Notes under the pieces: generated by a model | Databases searched by the model: none | What the model was told of the DNA's origin: nothing | What the model saw: only the letters and a program-made list of their open reading frames with translations | Source of the DNA: Helicobacter sp. | GTDB lineage: Bacteria > Campylobacterota > Campylobacteria > Campylobacterales > Helicobacteraceae | Assembly: GCF_022511165.1 (NCBI RefSeq) | Contig: NZ_JAFLSB010000016.1 | Span: 1 to 31,705 of the forward strand | Reading direction: 5' to 3' | DNA: 31,705 nt | Made by a program: the position numbers and the translations under genes | Shown here: in pieces, positions 6,826 to 15,080 of the stretch | Numbering within the stretch: position 1 is the first letter of the stretch | How the letters are laid out: every line of letters starts with the position of its first letter

Positions 6826-8922
6826 ATGTCAGTTTTATCTTCTTTTCGCTCTCCTCAATTTAAAGCAGCCTTTCATTTGCTTAATTCTGCGCAAAAAGAA
6901 GCAGTTACGCACTTTGAAGGTGCGATGCTTATTCTTGCTGGGGCAGGGAGCGGAAAGACAAAAACCATTACAACGCGCCTTGCTTATTTGATTGATGAGG
7001 CAGGGATACCACCAGAAAATACACTCACGCTTACCTTTACTAATAAAGCTGCAGGGGAAATGCGAGAGAGAGCGTTATCGCTTTTAAGCCATACCCTTAA
7101 TGCACCACCACTTCTTTGCACCTTTCATAAATTTGGCTTACGCTTTTTGCGCCTTTATATTGGTGTATTGGGGAGAGAATCCAATTTTATCGTGCTTGAT
7201 AGCGATGATAAACGCGCGATTGTAAAAACTTTGTGTAACAAAAAACTTCCGCCCGCAGAATGTGATTATTATATTTCAAGTATGAAAAATGCCGCCCTCT
7301 CCCCTGAAGAATCTCAAAGCTATGCCCATAATGAGGAATTAAAGCTAATGAATAAGATTTATGGGGAATATGAGCATTATTTAGCGAGTAAAAATTTACT
7401 TGATTTTGATGATTTGCTCTATCTTACTTATAAGATTTTACACAAAGAGCAAGATATTGCGTGGAAAACGAGCGAGAAATACAAATATATTATGGTTGAT
7501 GAATACCAAGATACAAATGAAATTCAAGATAAGATTCTAAAGCTACTCTGCATAGAGCATCACAATCTTTGTGTGGTGGGCGATGATGACCAGAGTATTT
7601 ATGGGTGGCGGGGAGCTGATGTGCGCAATATCTTAAATTTCCCTCAAGCTTTTGATAATGTCAAAGTTGTCAAGCTAGAGGAAAATTATCGCTCAAGTGA
7701 GCAAATTCTTAATGCTGCGAATGCGCTTATCTCACATAATCAAAATCGCCTCGGTAAGAATCTAAAAAGCACGAGAGGCAAGGGAGCAGAGGTTAAAAGA
7801 GTAGAAAATGAAAATGAAAGTAAAGAGGCGGAGTTTCTTGCTAAAGATATTGCCTCTTTGCTTGCAGAGGGTGTAAATCCTAGTGAGATAGCTATTTTGT
7901 TTCGTCTTAATGCGCTTTCAAGGAGTATTGAAGAGGGTTTTAATCGTGCAAAAATTCCTTATAGACTTATTGGCGCAATGAGATTCTATGAACGCGCTGA
8001 AATCAAGGATTTATTGAGTTATTTGCGCCTTATTGTGAATCCAAATGATGATTTTTCATTTTTGCGCATTATTAATCGCCCAAAACGTGGCATTGGCAAG
8101 GTTGGTCAATCAAACTTAGAGAATCTTGCTATTACTCAAAACCTTTCTTGTTTTGCAACGCTTTTATCTTATCCTAAAGAATGTATGGAGGCACTTGGCA
8201 AAAAGCCCTATGAAAATTTAATGGAGCTTATAGAGCAAGTAAAGCGGTGGCGGAGTTGTGAGGATTTGGGTGATATGATTGAGGATATACAAAAACATAT
8301 TGTTTTTACATTTAGCAAACTTGATGAAGTCGATAGGCAAGGCAATATTGAGGAATTTTATGGTATGTTTAGCGATTATGTGATTCACAATCCTCATAAC
8401 ACACTTGAAGATTTTTTAAATGATTTGGCTCTTGCAAGTCCTACTGATGAGGTTGTCGGTGAAGCAGTAAGCTGTATGAGTGTGCATATGGCAAAAGGAT
8501 TAGAGTTTAAATATGTATATGTGATTGGGCTAGAGGAAGGATTTTTTCCCTTATGTAACGATTATGATGAGCTACAAGAGGAGAGGCGATTGGGTTATGT
8601 GGCAATCACTCGTGCAAAGGATTTTCTCACTCTATGCTCGGCAAAGAGTAGATTTTATAAAGGCAGAAGAGAATACTTAAGAGCTTCGCGCTTCTTGGAG
8701 GAGAGCAGTGTAGCGGGAGCTTTTACATCTTCGCCTCAAAAAAATGTAATACAATCGCAAGAATTTTGCGAAGGAATGCGGGTGCATCATAAGCTTTTTG
8801 GTATGGGTGTGGTAGAATCCATAAGTAGCACAGAGGGAAAATGCACGCTAACAATTAATTTTGCAGGATTAAGGCGCAATATTATAAGCTCTTTTGTGCA
8901 AATCATTGAAGAGGAGGAGTAA
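6826..8922 (+). CDS. uvrD: UvrD/Rep/PcrA-type DNA helicase
   Basis: The 698-residue superfamily 1A 3'-5' helicase acts in nucleotide excision and mismatch-type repair and in replication restart. Motifs in order are Q-motif LNSAQKEAV, Walker A GAGSGKT (39-45), TFTNKAAGEM, Walker B VDEYQDTN (224-231), QSIYGWRGAD (256-265), EENYRSS, VHMAKGLEFKYVYVIG and GYVAITRAK. A C-terminal tail of the PcrA/UvrD kind (HHKLFGMGVVESI) closes the protein. Length is normal. The gene starts straight after the DUF2147 stop and ends directly before flgA. As I recall, H. pylori has uvrD (HP1478) at the head of the same gene string. Confidence 0.95.
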   Translation: MSVLSSFRSPQFKAAFHLLNSAQKEAVTHFEGAMLILAGAGSGKTKTITTRLAYLIDEAGIPPENTLTLTFTNKAAGEMRERALSLLSHTLNAPPLLCTFHKFGLRFLRLYIGVLGRESNFIVLDSDDKRAIVKTLCNKKLPPAECDYYISSMKNAALSPEESQSYAHNEELKLMNKIYGEYEHYLASKNLLDFDDLLYLTYKILHKEQDIAWKTSEKYKYIMVDEYQDTNEIQDKILKLLCIEHHNLCVVGDDDQSIYGWRGADVRNILNFPQAFDNVKVVKLEENYRSSEQILNAANALISHNQNRLGKNLKSTRGKGAEVKRVENENESKEAEFLAKDIASLLAEGVNPSEIAILFRLNALSRSIEEGFNRAKIPYRLIGAMRFYERAEIKDLLSYLRLIVNPNDDFSFLRIINRPKRGIGKVGQSNLENLAITQNLSCFATLLSYPKECMEALGKKPYENLMELIEQVKRWRSCEDLGDMIEDIQKHIVFTFSKLDEVDRQGNIEEFYGMFSDYVIHNPHNTLEDFLNDLALASPTDEVVGEAVSCMSVHMAKGLEFKYVYVIGLEEGFFPLCNDYDELQEERRLGYVAITRAKDFLTLCSAKSRFYKGRREYLRASRFLEESSVAGAFTSSPQKNVIQSQEFCEGMRVHHKLFGMGVVESISSTEGKCTLTINFAGLRRNIISSFVQIIEEEE

Positions 8923-9852
8923 TTGAAAAAAATATCTTTACTTTTTATCACTTTAATGTTTTTTATGCTTCATACTCTTTATGGGGTAGATGATGTATTT
9001 ATCCCAGATTCTAAGCTTCATTTGCAAAAAAGCTATCAAGTAAGCAAAAGTAATATTTATTCTACTGATATGTTCCCTCATATTGATAAACATTTCAAAG
9101 TCGCGAGTTTGCCTGCAGATAAGTTTAGCCTCAAGCTTAAAAGCGTAGATATAAAACTTATTTTTATGCGCTATGGTTATGAGATTGTAAGCTTTGAGAG
9201 TGATGTTGTGGAATTTGTATTTGTTAGTGATATGCGCGAAAATAAAGCGCTTGATTTTATAGAGAAAATGTATATTAAGTATTATGGAGAAAATTTAAAG
9301 ATTGAAAATGTGCTTGTGCGTCCTTTAGGGAATTTACCTAAAGATTATGAGGTAATAGACTTTGAATTAAGCGAGGTTGCCCTTAAAAAACCCAATGGCA
9401 CTTTGAGCCTTAAATACCGCACTCCCTCCAGCGCGCAAATAAAAAAACTTACCTTTCTTTATCGCATTGAAGGCACATTACAGGTTTTAAAAAGCACACA
9501 AAACATTGCCGCAGATGAAGTAATAAATGCACATAATACACGCACAGAGGCGATTACTTTTGCACGAGTGGGTGCAGAATACATTAATAAAGATGATTTA
9601 AATAAAAGTAGCGCAAAAAGCTTTATTCGCGCTGATAGTGCGATTACACGAGATAAAATCAAGCCAAAAATCATTGTAAGAAAAGGCGATAAAATCCGCG
9701 TTTTAGGCTATGAGAATGGTATTAGTATGGAAGTAGTGCTTGAAGCACGACAAAATGGTATATATAATGAAATTATCAATGCAAAAAACCCCGGTAGTGG
9801 AAAGATTTTACGCGTGAGGATTACTGATGAGGGTAAGGGCGAAATATTATAA
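8923..9852 (+). CDS. flgA: Flagellar P-ring assembly chaperone FlgA
   Basis: The 309-residue periplasmic protein has a signal peptide (about 1-21) and a C-terminal SAF/ChapFlgA domain with ARVGAEYINKDDL, IIVRKGDKIRVLG and the closing NAKNPGSGKILRVRI. FlgA helps FlgI assemble into the P ring. The first 130 residues are long and variable, as in Helicobacter FlgA. The start is TTG at 8923, immediately after the uvrD TAA, with GAGGAGG in the end of uvrD as ribosome site. This flagellar gene sits in a repair and cofactor operon, away from the flgB operon in this window. Confidence 0.85.
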   Translation: MKKISLLFITLMFFMLHTLYGVDDVFIPDSKLHLQKSYQVSKSNIYSTDMFPHIDKHFKVASLPADKFSLKLKSVDIKLIFMRYGYEIVSFESDVVEFVFVSDMRENKALDFIEKMYIKYYGENLKIENVLVRPLGNLPKDYEVIDFELSEVALKKPNGTLSLKYRTPSSAQIKKLTFLYRIEGTLQVLKSTQNIAADEVINAHNTRTEAITFARVGAEYINKDDLNKSSAKSFIRADSAITRDKIKPKIIVRKGDKIRVLGYENGISMEVVLEARQNGIYNEIINAKNPGSGKILRVRITDEGKGEIL

Positions 9853-9894
9853 AACTCTGTGCTATGATAGAGCAAAGGAGAGTAAGGAGAAAAT

Positions 9895-10482
9895 GTGGAT
9901 AGAGAAAAGCTTATTGTAGCCATAGGTGGTGCAAGTGGGGTGCATTTGGGCTTAAGGCTCATTGAGCATATACCAGATTCTATGGATTTATTTGTGATAA
10001 TAAGCGATGGAGCTAAAAAAGTTGCACATAGTGAATGTGATAGGGATATTGAAAAAGAGCTTAATTGTCTTAAAACTAAAAAGCATTTTAGTATCTACAA
10101 TGAAGATGAGATTGAAAGTGGCATTGCTTCGGGGAGTTTTGGCGTGAATGCTATGGCGATTGTGCCTACGAGTATGAATCTGCTTGCTAAAATTGCAAAT
10201 GGTATATGTGATGAGCTTATTTCGCGATGTGCAAGCGTAATGCTTAAGGAGCGGCGCACATTACTTCTTGCTCCGCGTGAGATGCCCCTAAGTCCTATTG
10301 CACTCAAGCAAATGAGCGAGTTATCTTTGCTTGGTGTGATGATTGCTCCGCCTATTGTAGGGTATTATGCTAAGATAGAGGATTTGGAATCAATGGAGCG
10401 TTTTTTTATAGGTAAGTGGCTTGATGCGCTGAAGATTCCAAATACGCTTTATGCGCGCTGGAAATATCACACACAGGAATAA
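9895..10482 (+). CDS. ubiX: Flavin prenyltransferase UbiX
   Basis: UbiX joins dimethylallyl phosphate to FMN to make the prenylated flavin cofactor used by UbiD-type decarboxylases. The 195-residue protein has the flavin site GGASGVHLGLRL at the N-terminus, SDGAKK, GIASGSF, the VPTSMNLLAKIANGICD helix and the PREMPLSPIALKQM segment. In Helicobacter, which makes menaquinone by the futalosine route, it probably serves the decarboxylation step of that route (inference). GTG 9895 is used, with TAAGGAG 5-6 bases upstream; the ATG at 9893 is out of frame. A TATGAT at 9863-9868 could be an internal promoter. Confidence 0.92.
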   Translation: MDREKLIVAIGGASGVHLGLRLIEHIPDSMDLFVIISDGAKKVAHSECDRDIEKELNCLKTKKHFSIYNEDEIESGIASGSFGVNAMAIVPTSMNLLAKIANGICDELISRCASVMLKERRTLLLAPREMPLSPIALKQMSELSLLGVMIAPPIVGYYAKIEDLESMERFFIGKWLDALKIPNTLYARWKYHTQE

Positions 10483-10485
10483 TAA

Positions 10486-10983
10486 ATGAAAAAAATTGCT
10501 ATTTATCCGGGAACTTTTGATCCTGTAACAAATGGACATTTGGATATTATTAAACGTTCAATTGGTATTTTTGATAATGTGATTGTTGCGGTGGCTGCTT
10601 CGTTAGAAAAAAATCCATTGTTTTCACTTGATGAGCGCATAGAGATTCTCAAAACAAGCACACAGAATCTCCCTAATGTATGCGTTGAGGGCTTTTCTAA
10701 TCTCCTTGCAGACTTTGCTAAGCAAAAGGAGGCAAGGGTGATTATACGCGGACTTAGAGCGGTGAGTGATTTTGAGTATGAGTTGCAAATGGGCTATGCC
10801 AATACCTCGCTTAATAGTGAGCTAGAGACGATTTATTTTATGCCAACTTTGCAAAATGCGTTTATTAGCTCTTCTGTTGTGCGTGCGATTATGACACATA
10901 ATGGCACTTTTTCTCATCTTGTGCCAAGCAATGTTACTGATTTGATTCTTACTCTTTATACAAGAAATAAGGGAAAGCATTAA
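10486..10983 (+). CDS. coaD: Pantetheine-phosphate adenylyltransferase
   Basis: CoaD catalyses the reversible adenylylation of 4'-phosphopantetheine to dephospho-CoA. The 165-residue protein carries YPGTFDPVTNGH (residues 7-18, the T/HxGH nucleotide site), RGLRAVSDFEYEL (88-100) and the ISSSVVR motif (127-133). Length is typical. It lies 3 bases after ubiX and overlaps tmk by one base. Confidence 0.96.
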   Translation: MKKIAIYPGTFDPVTNGHLDIIKRSIGIFDNVIVAVAASLEKNPLFSLDERIEILKTSTQNLPNVCVEGFSNLLADFAKQKEARVIIRGLRAVSDFEYELQMGYANTSLNSELETIYFMPTLQNAFISSSVVRAIMTHNGTFSHLVPSNVTDLILTLYTRNKGKH

Positions 10984-11570
10984 TGTATGTTGCGATTGAG
11001 GGGGTGGATACTTGTGGAAAAAGCACACAGATTGAATTACTAAAGGCACATTATCCTAATGCAGTTTTTACTAAAGAGCCCGGTGGGAGTGTGCTAGGGG
11101 CATCTATACGCGACCTTGTGCTTTTTGCACCACAAAGAGGGCATTTTGAGCTTGATAACTATGCCGAGTTTTTTTTATTTTTGGCTGATAGGGCGCAGCA
11201 TTATACGCAGGTGCTACTTCCACATAAAAATAGGCTTGTAATTTCTGATAGAAGCGTGATTTCGGGCATTGCGTATGCAAAAAATATAGATATGAAACAA
11301 AGTATTGCCTTTAATGAGAGCGCATTGAGGGGATATTTTCCACATTTAGTAGTGCTTTTATGGCTTGAGAGAGAAGTTTTAAAGGAGCGTTTAGCACAAA
11401 AAATGCACGATAGCATTGAGAGTAGGGGGGTTGAATTTATGCTTGAGATTCAGCATCGCCTTTTAGAATCAATGCAACACATAGGGCTTAAGCATATTGT
11501 GATAGATGCAAGCAAAAAAAGAGAAGAAATTTGCAATGAGATTATAGAGGCGATTAATCAAGAGATGTAA
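10983..11570 (+). CDS. tmk: Thymidylate kinase
   Basis: Tmk phosphorylates dTMP to dTDP. The P-loop is EGVDTCGKST (6-15), with TC in place of the more usual GA or GS as in other Helicobacter enzymes. EPGG (32-35) and the DRS motif (89-91, replacing DRY/DRW) are also present. No basic LID insert is obvious. The ATG overlaps the coaD stop by one base (TAATG), suggesting coupled translation. Confidence 0.95.
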   Translation: MYVAIEGVDTCGKSTQIELLKAHYPNAVFTKEPGGSVLGASIRDLVLFAPQRGHFELDNYAEFFLFLADRAQHYTQVLLPHKNRLVISDRSVISGIAYAKNIDMKQSIAFNESALRGYFPHLVVLLWLEREVLKERLAQKMHDSIESRGVEFMLEIQHRLLESMQHIGLKHIVIDASKKREEICNEIIEAINQEM

Positions 11571-11635
11571 GGATTTAAAGTGCTTTTTCTCTAAGCCTTT
11601 AAGTTAAAAAATATGAGAATAGGCAAGGGGAGCTA

Positions 11636-12223
11636 ATGAAATGCCTTGTGTGTGAGCGTTTTTCGTGGAATGTGATATGTAAAGATTGCCTTAGCTCTAT
11701 CCCACTCACACCACGACATAGAATCCTTACAGATTCTATAAAAGTATATAGCTTTTATCGCTATGAAGATGTTGCTTTGCTGATGCAGAGTAAATATCAT
11801 CTTATTGGTTCGCGCATACTCGCACTTCTTGCTCAAAAAGCAGCGCAATATTTTTTTGCACAGAGTGCAGAGATTCTAGAATCTCTGCATAACACAGCAC
11901 TGATTGGACTAGATGATTATCCTTATAATGCGTATTCTCATAATGGTGTGATTATAAAGGCATTTGCACAGCAAAGCAAAGGGGTTTTTAAAGCATATTA
12001 TGGCGTATTGAAAGCACAAAATAATGTGAAATATGCAGGAGAGAGTTTGCAGTTTCGGCGAGATAATCCTAAGGGTTTTGTTTTGCAAAAAGCACTCAAA
12101 ACCCCTCATCTTGTTTTGCTTGATGATATTATCACTACTGGCACAAGCTTGAATGAAGCTATTAATGTGCTAAGCGAGTATCATATAGCTTTCTGCCTCA
12201 CGCTTTGTGATGCAAGAGAATAA
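11636..12223 (+). CDS. ComF-family phosphoribosyltransferase-like protein
   Basis: The 195-residue protein has an N-terminal four-cysteine zinc-ribbon-like knot (C3, C6, C15, C18). Its C-terminal phosphoribosyltransferase fold has the PRPP-loop sequence VLLDDIITTGTSLNEA near residue 162. ComF proteins aid DNA uptake in competent bacteria. The neighbours here are tmk and coaD, in the order I recall for H. pylori HP1473-HP1475. AGGGGAG stands before the ATG. The middle of the gene contains a 24-bp perfect palindrome (11866-11889). Confidence 0.85.
   Translation: MKCLVCERFSWNVICKDCLSSIPLTPRHRILTDSIKVYSFYRYEDVALLMQSKYHLIGSRILALLAQKAAQYFFAQSAEILESLHNTALIGLDDYPYNAYSHNGVIIKAFAQQSKGVFKAYYGVLKAQNNVKYAGESLQFRRDNPKGFVLQKALKTPHLVLLDDIITTGTSLNEAINVLSEYHIAFCLTLCDARE
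11866..11889. repeat. 24-bp perfect palindrome inside comF
   Basis: TGCAGAGATTCT (11866-11877) is followed directly by its exact reverse complement AGAATCTCTGCA (11878-11889) with no loop. It is read as A-E-I-L-E-S-L-H in comF. The core GATTCTAGAATC recurs at 13040 and 30596. Confidence 0.9.
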
Positions 12224-12289
12224 ATAAACTTTATTCTTATTATTTTCTTTTTAAATATCCTACACACTCCCCCATAGCATAATTTTTTC

Positions 12290-12303
12290 AAAAAAAAAAA
12301 AAA
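12290..12303 (+). repeat. Poly-A tract, 14 A
   Basis: An uninterrupted run of 14 A lies about 40 bp upstream of the TATAAT of the following outer membrane protein gene. It is an unstable homopolymer and also a position where an A-tract could bend DNA or act like an UP element. Confidence 0.9.
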
Positions 12304-12308
12304 GTTAT

Positions 12309-12329
12309 CACTTAAGCAAATTTTAAGTG
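12309..12329. promoter_or_regulatory. Inverted repeat abutting the poly-G tract
   Basis: CACTTAA (12309-12315) and TTAAGTG (12323-12329) are exact complements around 7 bases. The right arm covers the place of a -35 box and its last G is the first G of the poly-G run. It could be an operator or a weak terminator for comF. Confidence 0.5.
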
Positions 12330-12341
12330 GGGGGGGGGGGG
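12329..12341 (+). repeat. Poly-G tract of 13 G in a promoter spacer
   Basis: Thirteen G in a row end two bases before TATAAT (12344-12349). The run therefore fills the spacer between any -35 element and the -10 box of the gene at 12412. Such tracts change length by slipped-strand mispairing in Campylobacter and Helicobacter. Confidence 0.9.
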
Positions 12342-12343
12342 TA

Positions 12344-12349
12344 TATAAT
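12344..12349 (+). promoter_or_regulatory. Probable -10 box (TATAAT) of the outer membrane protein gene
   Basis: A perfect TATAAT lies 62 bases before the ATG at 12412. No good -35 is seen at 16-18 bases; the best fit at 17 bases is TTTTAA (12321-12326). Promoter strength may therefore depend on the poly-G length. Confidence 0.65.
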
Positions 12350-12411
12350 ACTTACCTACATTGCAAAATAAACCTTTGTGATGTGAATTTTACTTCAAAA
12401 AAGGAGCAACA

Positions 12412-13026
12412 ATGAAAAAAATGTTTGTGAGTTCAGCAGTAGCTTTGGCTTTGGCAAATGGCGCACTTGTAGCTGAAGAAAGCGGTGCATTTGTAGGCGT
12501 TGGGCTAGGTACTAGCGAATTAAAAGAAAAAATAGTTATTTTCCCTGATGATGTTTCAGATACAGCAAGCGGACTAAATTATGAATTGCTCATAGGATAT
12601 AAGACATTTTTTGCTCCTAATTTTGGTGTGCGGCTCTTTGCGAATCTTTCAGGGACAAGCATAAGAAATGTTAATCTCCTTAACTACGGGGTTAATATCG
12701 ATATGTTATATAACTTCATTACTAACGAATACTCTGACTTTGGTGCATTTGTGGGGCTTAATCTTGGCGGGTATAGTTGGAGTGGCGATGAAATAGATGC
12801 TGCCGAATCTATTATGGGGCTATATGGGCAGAAAATTACCAAAAATAGCCTTGGTTTTGCGATTAATCTTGGTGTGCGCACAGAGATAGCTAAGCATCAT
12901 GGATTCGAATTTGCTACTAAAATTCCTCTTACTGAAACGACATTAATCTCAGTAGGAGGTTTTAAAGCAACGATGCGACAAAATTACAGCATAGGTTTGC
13001 GCTATATTTATAGTTTCAGTATTTAG
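12412..13026 (+). CDS. Small outer membrane beta-barrel protein, probably phase variable
   Basis: The 204-residue protein has a classic signal peptide (residues 1-20, ending GALVA-EE). It is followed by GAFVGVGLGTS and a series of amphipathic strands with tight turns, and it ends in YSIGLRYIYSFSI. This is the usual layout of an 8-stranded Helicobacter barrel. I cannot place it in a named Hop, Hor or Hof group. AAGGAG lies 6 bases before the ATG. The gene stands alone, convergent with htpG. The 188-bp gap upstream holds a poly-A tract, an inverted repeat, a poly-G tract and TATAAT, so on/off or graded expression is likely. Confidence 0.8.
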   Translation: MKKMFVSSAVALALANGALVAEESGAFVGVGLGTSELKEKIVIFPDDVSDTASGLNYELLIGYKTFFAPNFGVRLFANLSGTSIRNVNLLNYGVNIDMLYNFITNEYSDFGAFVGLNLGGYSWSGDEIDAAESIMGLYGQKITKNSLGFAINLGVRTEIAKHHGFEFATKIPLTETTLISVGGFKATMRQNYSIGLRYIYSFSI

Positions 13027-13039
13027 CCTTAGTATTTTG

Positions 13040-13051
13040 GATTCTAGAATC
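13040..13051. repeat. 12-bp palindrome GATTCTAGAATC
   Basis: A perfect palindrome sits 14 bases after the outer membrane protein stop. Followed by ATTTTATTTTT, it could end transcription of that gene. The same core occurs in comF and before yraN. Confidence 0.6.
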
Positions 13052-13101
13052 ATTTTATTTTTGCATTTTAAAGATTCAAGCGATTTTTGTGTAGTATGGA
13101 T

Positions 13102-13120
13102 AGCACACGAGGTGTGTGCT
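13102..13120. terminator. Stem-loop between convergent genes
   Basis: AGCACAC (13102-13108) pairs exactly with GTGTGCT (13114-13120) over a 5-nt loop. It lies between the ends of the outer membrane protein gene and htpG. On the minus strand it is followed, after some distance, by AT-rich sequence (AAAAATCGC). It may serve as a bidirectional terminator. Confidence 0.45.
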
Positions 13121-13161
13121 GGTAATGCGGGTAGCGGAGACAATGCACATTTCCATAGCAT

Positions 13162-15018
13162 TTAAAGACTCTGGAGGATAAGGCTATTAAGCTGTGTATG
13201 AAAGGCTTTTGCATCTGCAAGTGTGCCACCCTCAAGCACAAGCGCAGCTCCAAAAAGTAAAAGCGCACTTTGAGCGATTTTTTCGCTTTGAGCATCTTTG
13301 AGTTTTTCAAAAATAGGGTGATTGATATTAAGCTCAATAGTTGGCTTAGATTCTGGCATACTTTGCCCCATTTGCGCCATAAGATTTGCCATCATAGGAT
13401 TGGAATCTTCTTTGATGAGTGTAAGAGGCGCATCGCCTAAGCTAGAGAGCTTTACATCAGCAATTTGCTCCCCTAAAGCCTCTTTAAATCCTTTGATAAG
13501 CCCTTCAAATGCTTTTTGTGTCTCTTCTGGGATAGCCTCCTCACCAAGCTCCTCTAATGCCTCTTTAGAATTAATGCTTTTAAGAGGCGTTTTGTCGTAT
13601 TCGCCCACCATTGGCATCACAATTGCATCAATCTCATCGCTTAAAAGCAAGACATTAAAGCCCTTTTGTGCAAATTTTTCAAGGAGTGGTGTGTTTTTGA
13701 GTAATTCTTTATTTTCGCCTAAAGCATAATAAATACTTTTTTGCTCACTGCTCATTGCTTCTTTGTAGGCTTTGAGTGAGAGATTCTCTGCCTTGAAACT
13801 ATCAAAGCGTAGAAGCTCTAAGAGTTTTTCTTTGTTTTCATAATCGCTATATAAGCCCTCCTTAAGCACTTTGCCAAATTCTTTGTAGAACTCTTTATAT
13901 TCCTCATCTTTTTTTGCAATATTGCTTATTTCGCTTAAGATTTTCTTTGTAGAGGCAGATTTGATATTGGCAAGAATCTTGTTTTGTTGGAGTATTTCAC
14001 GGCTTACATTAAGCGGTAAATCCTCGCTATCAATTACCCCGCGCACAAAACGCAAATAAGGCGGCAAAAGCTCCTTATCATCATCAGTGATAAAAACGCG
14101 TTTGACATAGAGTTTTACGCCAGATTGATAATCCACGCGATAGAGATCAAAAGGGGCTTTTTTGGGAATATAAAAAAGCGTGGTGTATTCTAAATTACCC
14201 TCAACTTTTGTGTGAATCCACCGCAGAGGCTCGTTATTATCGTGTGAAAGCGTAGCGTAAAATTCTTTATAATCACTCTCTTTAAGCTCGGCTTTGGGAA
14301 TCTTCCACAATGCCTTAGCGGTATTGACTTGGGAGCTTTTGTTTTCTTTTTTTTCTTTTCTTTCATCTCCCTCGCCCTCAAAGGTGGATTCTATATAATG
14401 CAAATAGATAGGAAAAGCGATATGTTCGGAATATTTGTGGATAATACTCTCAATCTCCCATCTAGAAGCAAAATGCACTTCTTCTTCGCGCAGATAGAGT
14501 GTGATTTGTGTGCCTTGAGATTCTTTAATGCACTCTCCAAGCTCATATTCGCCCTTGCCCTCACTTACCCACGCATAGGCTTTGTCCTCTCCTGCCTTTT
14601 TGCTTTGCACCACCACACGATGAGCCACCATAAAAGCAGAATAAAAGCCTACACCAAATTGCCCAATGAGTGCTGAATCCTTTTTCTTATCACCACTAAG
14701 TTGTGCGAGAAAGCTTTTTGTGCCGGATTTGGCAATAATGCCAAGATGCTCTTTCATATCCGCTTCATTCATACCTATACCATTATCTTCAATAGTGATA
14801 GTTTTTTTGGCTTCATCAAAATGTATATCAATGCGTGGTGTGAAAGAAAGCGATTTAAGATGATCTTGAGTAAGTGTGAGATAAGAGAGCTTATCAAGCG
14901 CGTCAGAGGCATTGCTAATAAGTTCTCTTAAAAAAATTTCTTTATGGGAATACAAAGAATGTATCATTAAATCTAAAAGCTGTGTGATTTCGGTTTGGAA
15001 TTGATGTTTTGTTGCCAT
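13162..15018 (-). CDS. htpG: Hsp90-family chaperone HtpG
   Basis: The 618-residue ATP-dependent chaperone has the GHKL ATPase motifs NASDALDKL (36-44), EDNGIGM (77-83) and GQFGVGFYSAF (119-129). The middle domain includes RGVIDSEDLPLNVSRE, and the C-terminal dimer domain closes with a leucine-rich tail. Length fits the Helicobacter family. The ATG has AAGGAG 5-6 bases upstream. It is a single-gene unit, divergent from the radical SAM gene. A TATGAT (-10, 15053-15058 on the minus strand) and an inverted repeat at 15081-15107 suggest its own controlled promoter. Confidence 0.97.
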   Translation of the reverse strand: MATKHQFQTEITQLLDLMIHSLYSHKEIFLRELISNASDALDKLSYLTLTQDHLKSLSFTPRIDIHFDEAKKTITIEDNGIGMNEADMKEHLGIIAKSGTKSFLAQLSGDKKKDSALIGQFGVGFYSAFMVAHRVVVQSKKAGEDKAYAWVSEGKGEYELGECIKESQGTQITLYLREEEVHFASRWEIESIIHKYSEHIAFPIYLHYIESTFEGEGDERKEKKENKSSQVNTAKALWKIPKAELKESDYKEFYATLSHDNNEPLRWIHTKVEGNLEYTTLFYIPKKAPFDLYRVDYQSGVKLYVKRVFITDDDKELLPPYLRFVRGVIDSEDLPLNVSREILQQNKILANIKSASTKKILSEISNIAKKDEEYKEFYKEFGKVLKEGLYSDYENKEKLLELLRFDSFKAENLSLKAYKEAMSSEQKSIYYALGENKELLKNTPLLEKFAQKGFNVLLLSDEIDAIVMPMVGEYDKTPLKSINSKEALEELGEEAIPEETQKAFEGLIKGFKEALGEQIADVKLSSLGDAPLTLIKEDSNPMMANLMAQMGQSMPESKPTIELNINHPIFEKLKDAQSEKIAQSALLLFGAALVLEGGTLADAKAFHTQLNSLILQSL

Positions 15019-15052
15019 TGTTACTCCTTGATATTTCTAAAATAATTTAGCA

Positions 15053-15058
15053 ATCATA
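15053..15058 (-). promoter_or_regulatory. Probable -10 box of htpG
   Basis: TATGAT on the minus strand, 35-40 bases before the htpG ATG. A weak TTACAC lies about 18 bases further upstream, touching the inverted repeat. Confidence 0.5.
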
Positions 15059-15080
15059 GCAGAAAATGATAAATTTGTGT

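Noticed and set aside
14329..14676. 115-codon open frame antisense to htpG, and a 135-codon one at 13322-13729
   Set aside because: Both lie fully inside htpG, which has every Hsp90 motif; their products have no recognisable domain and no good ribosome site.
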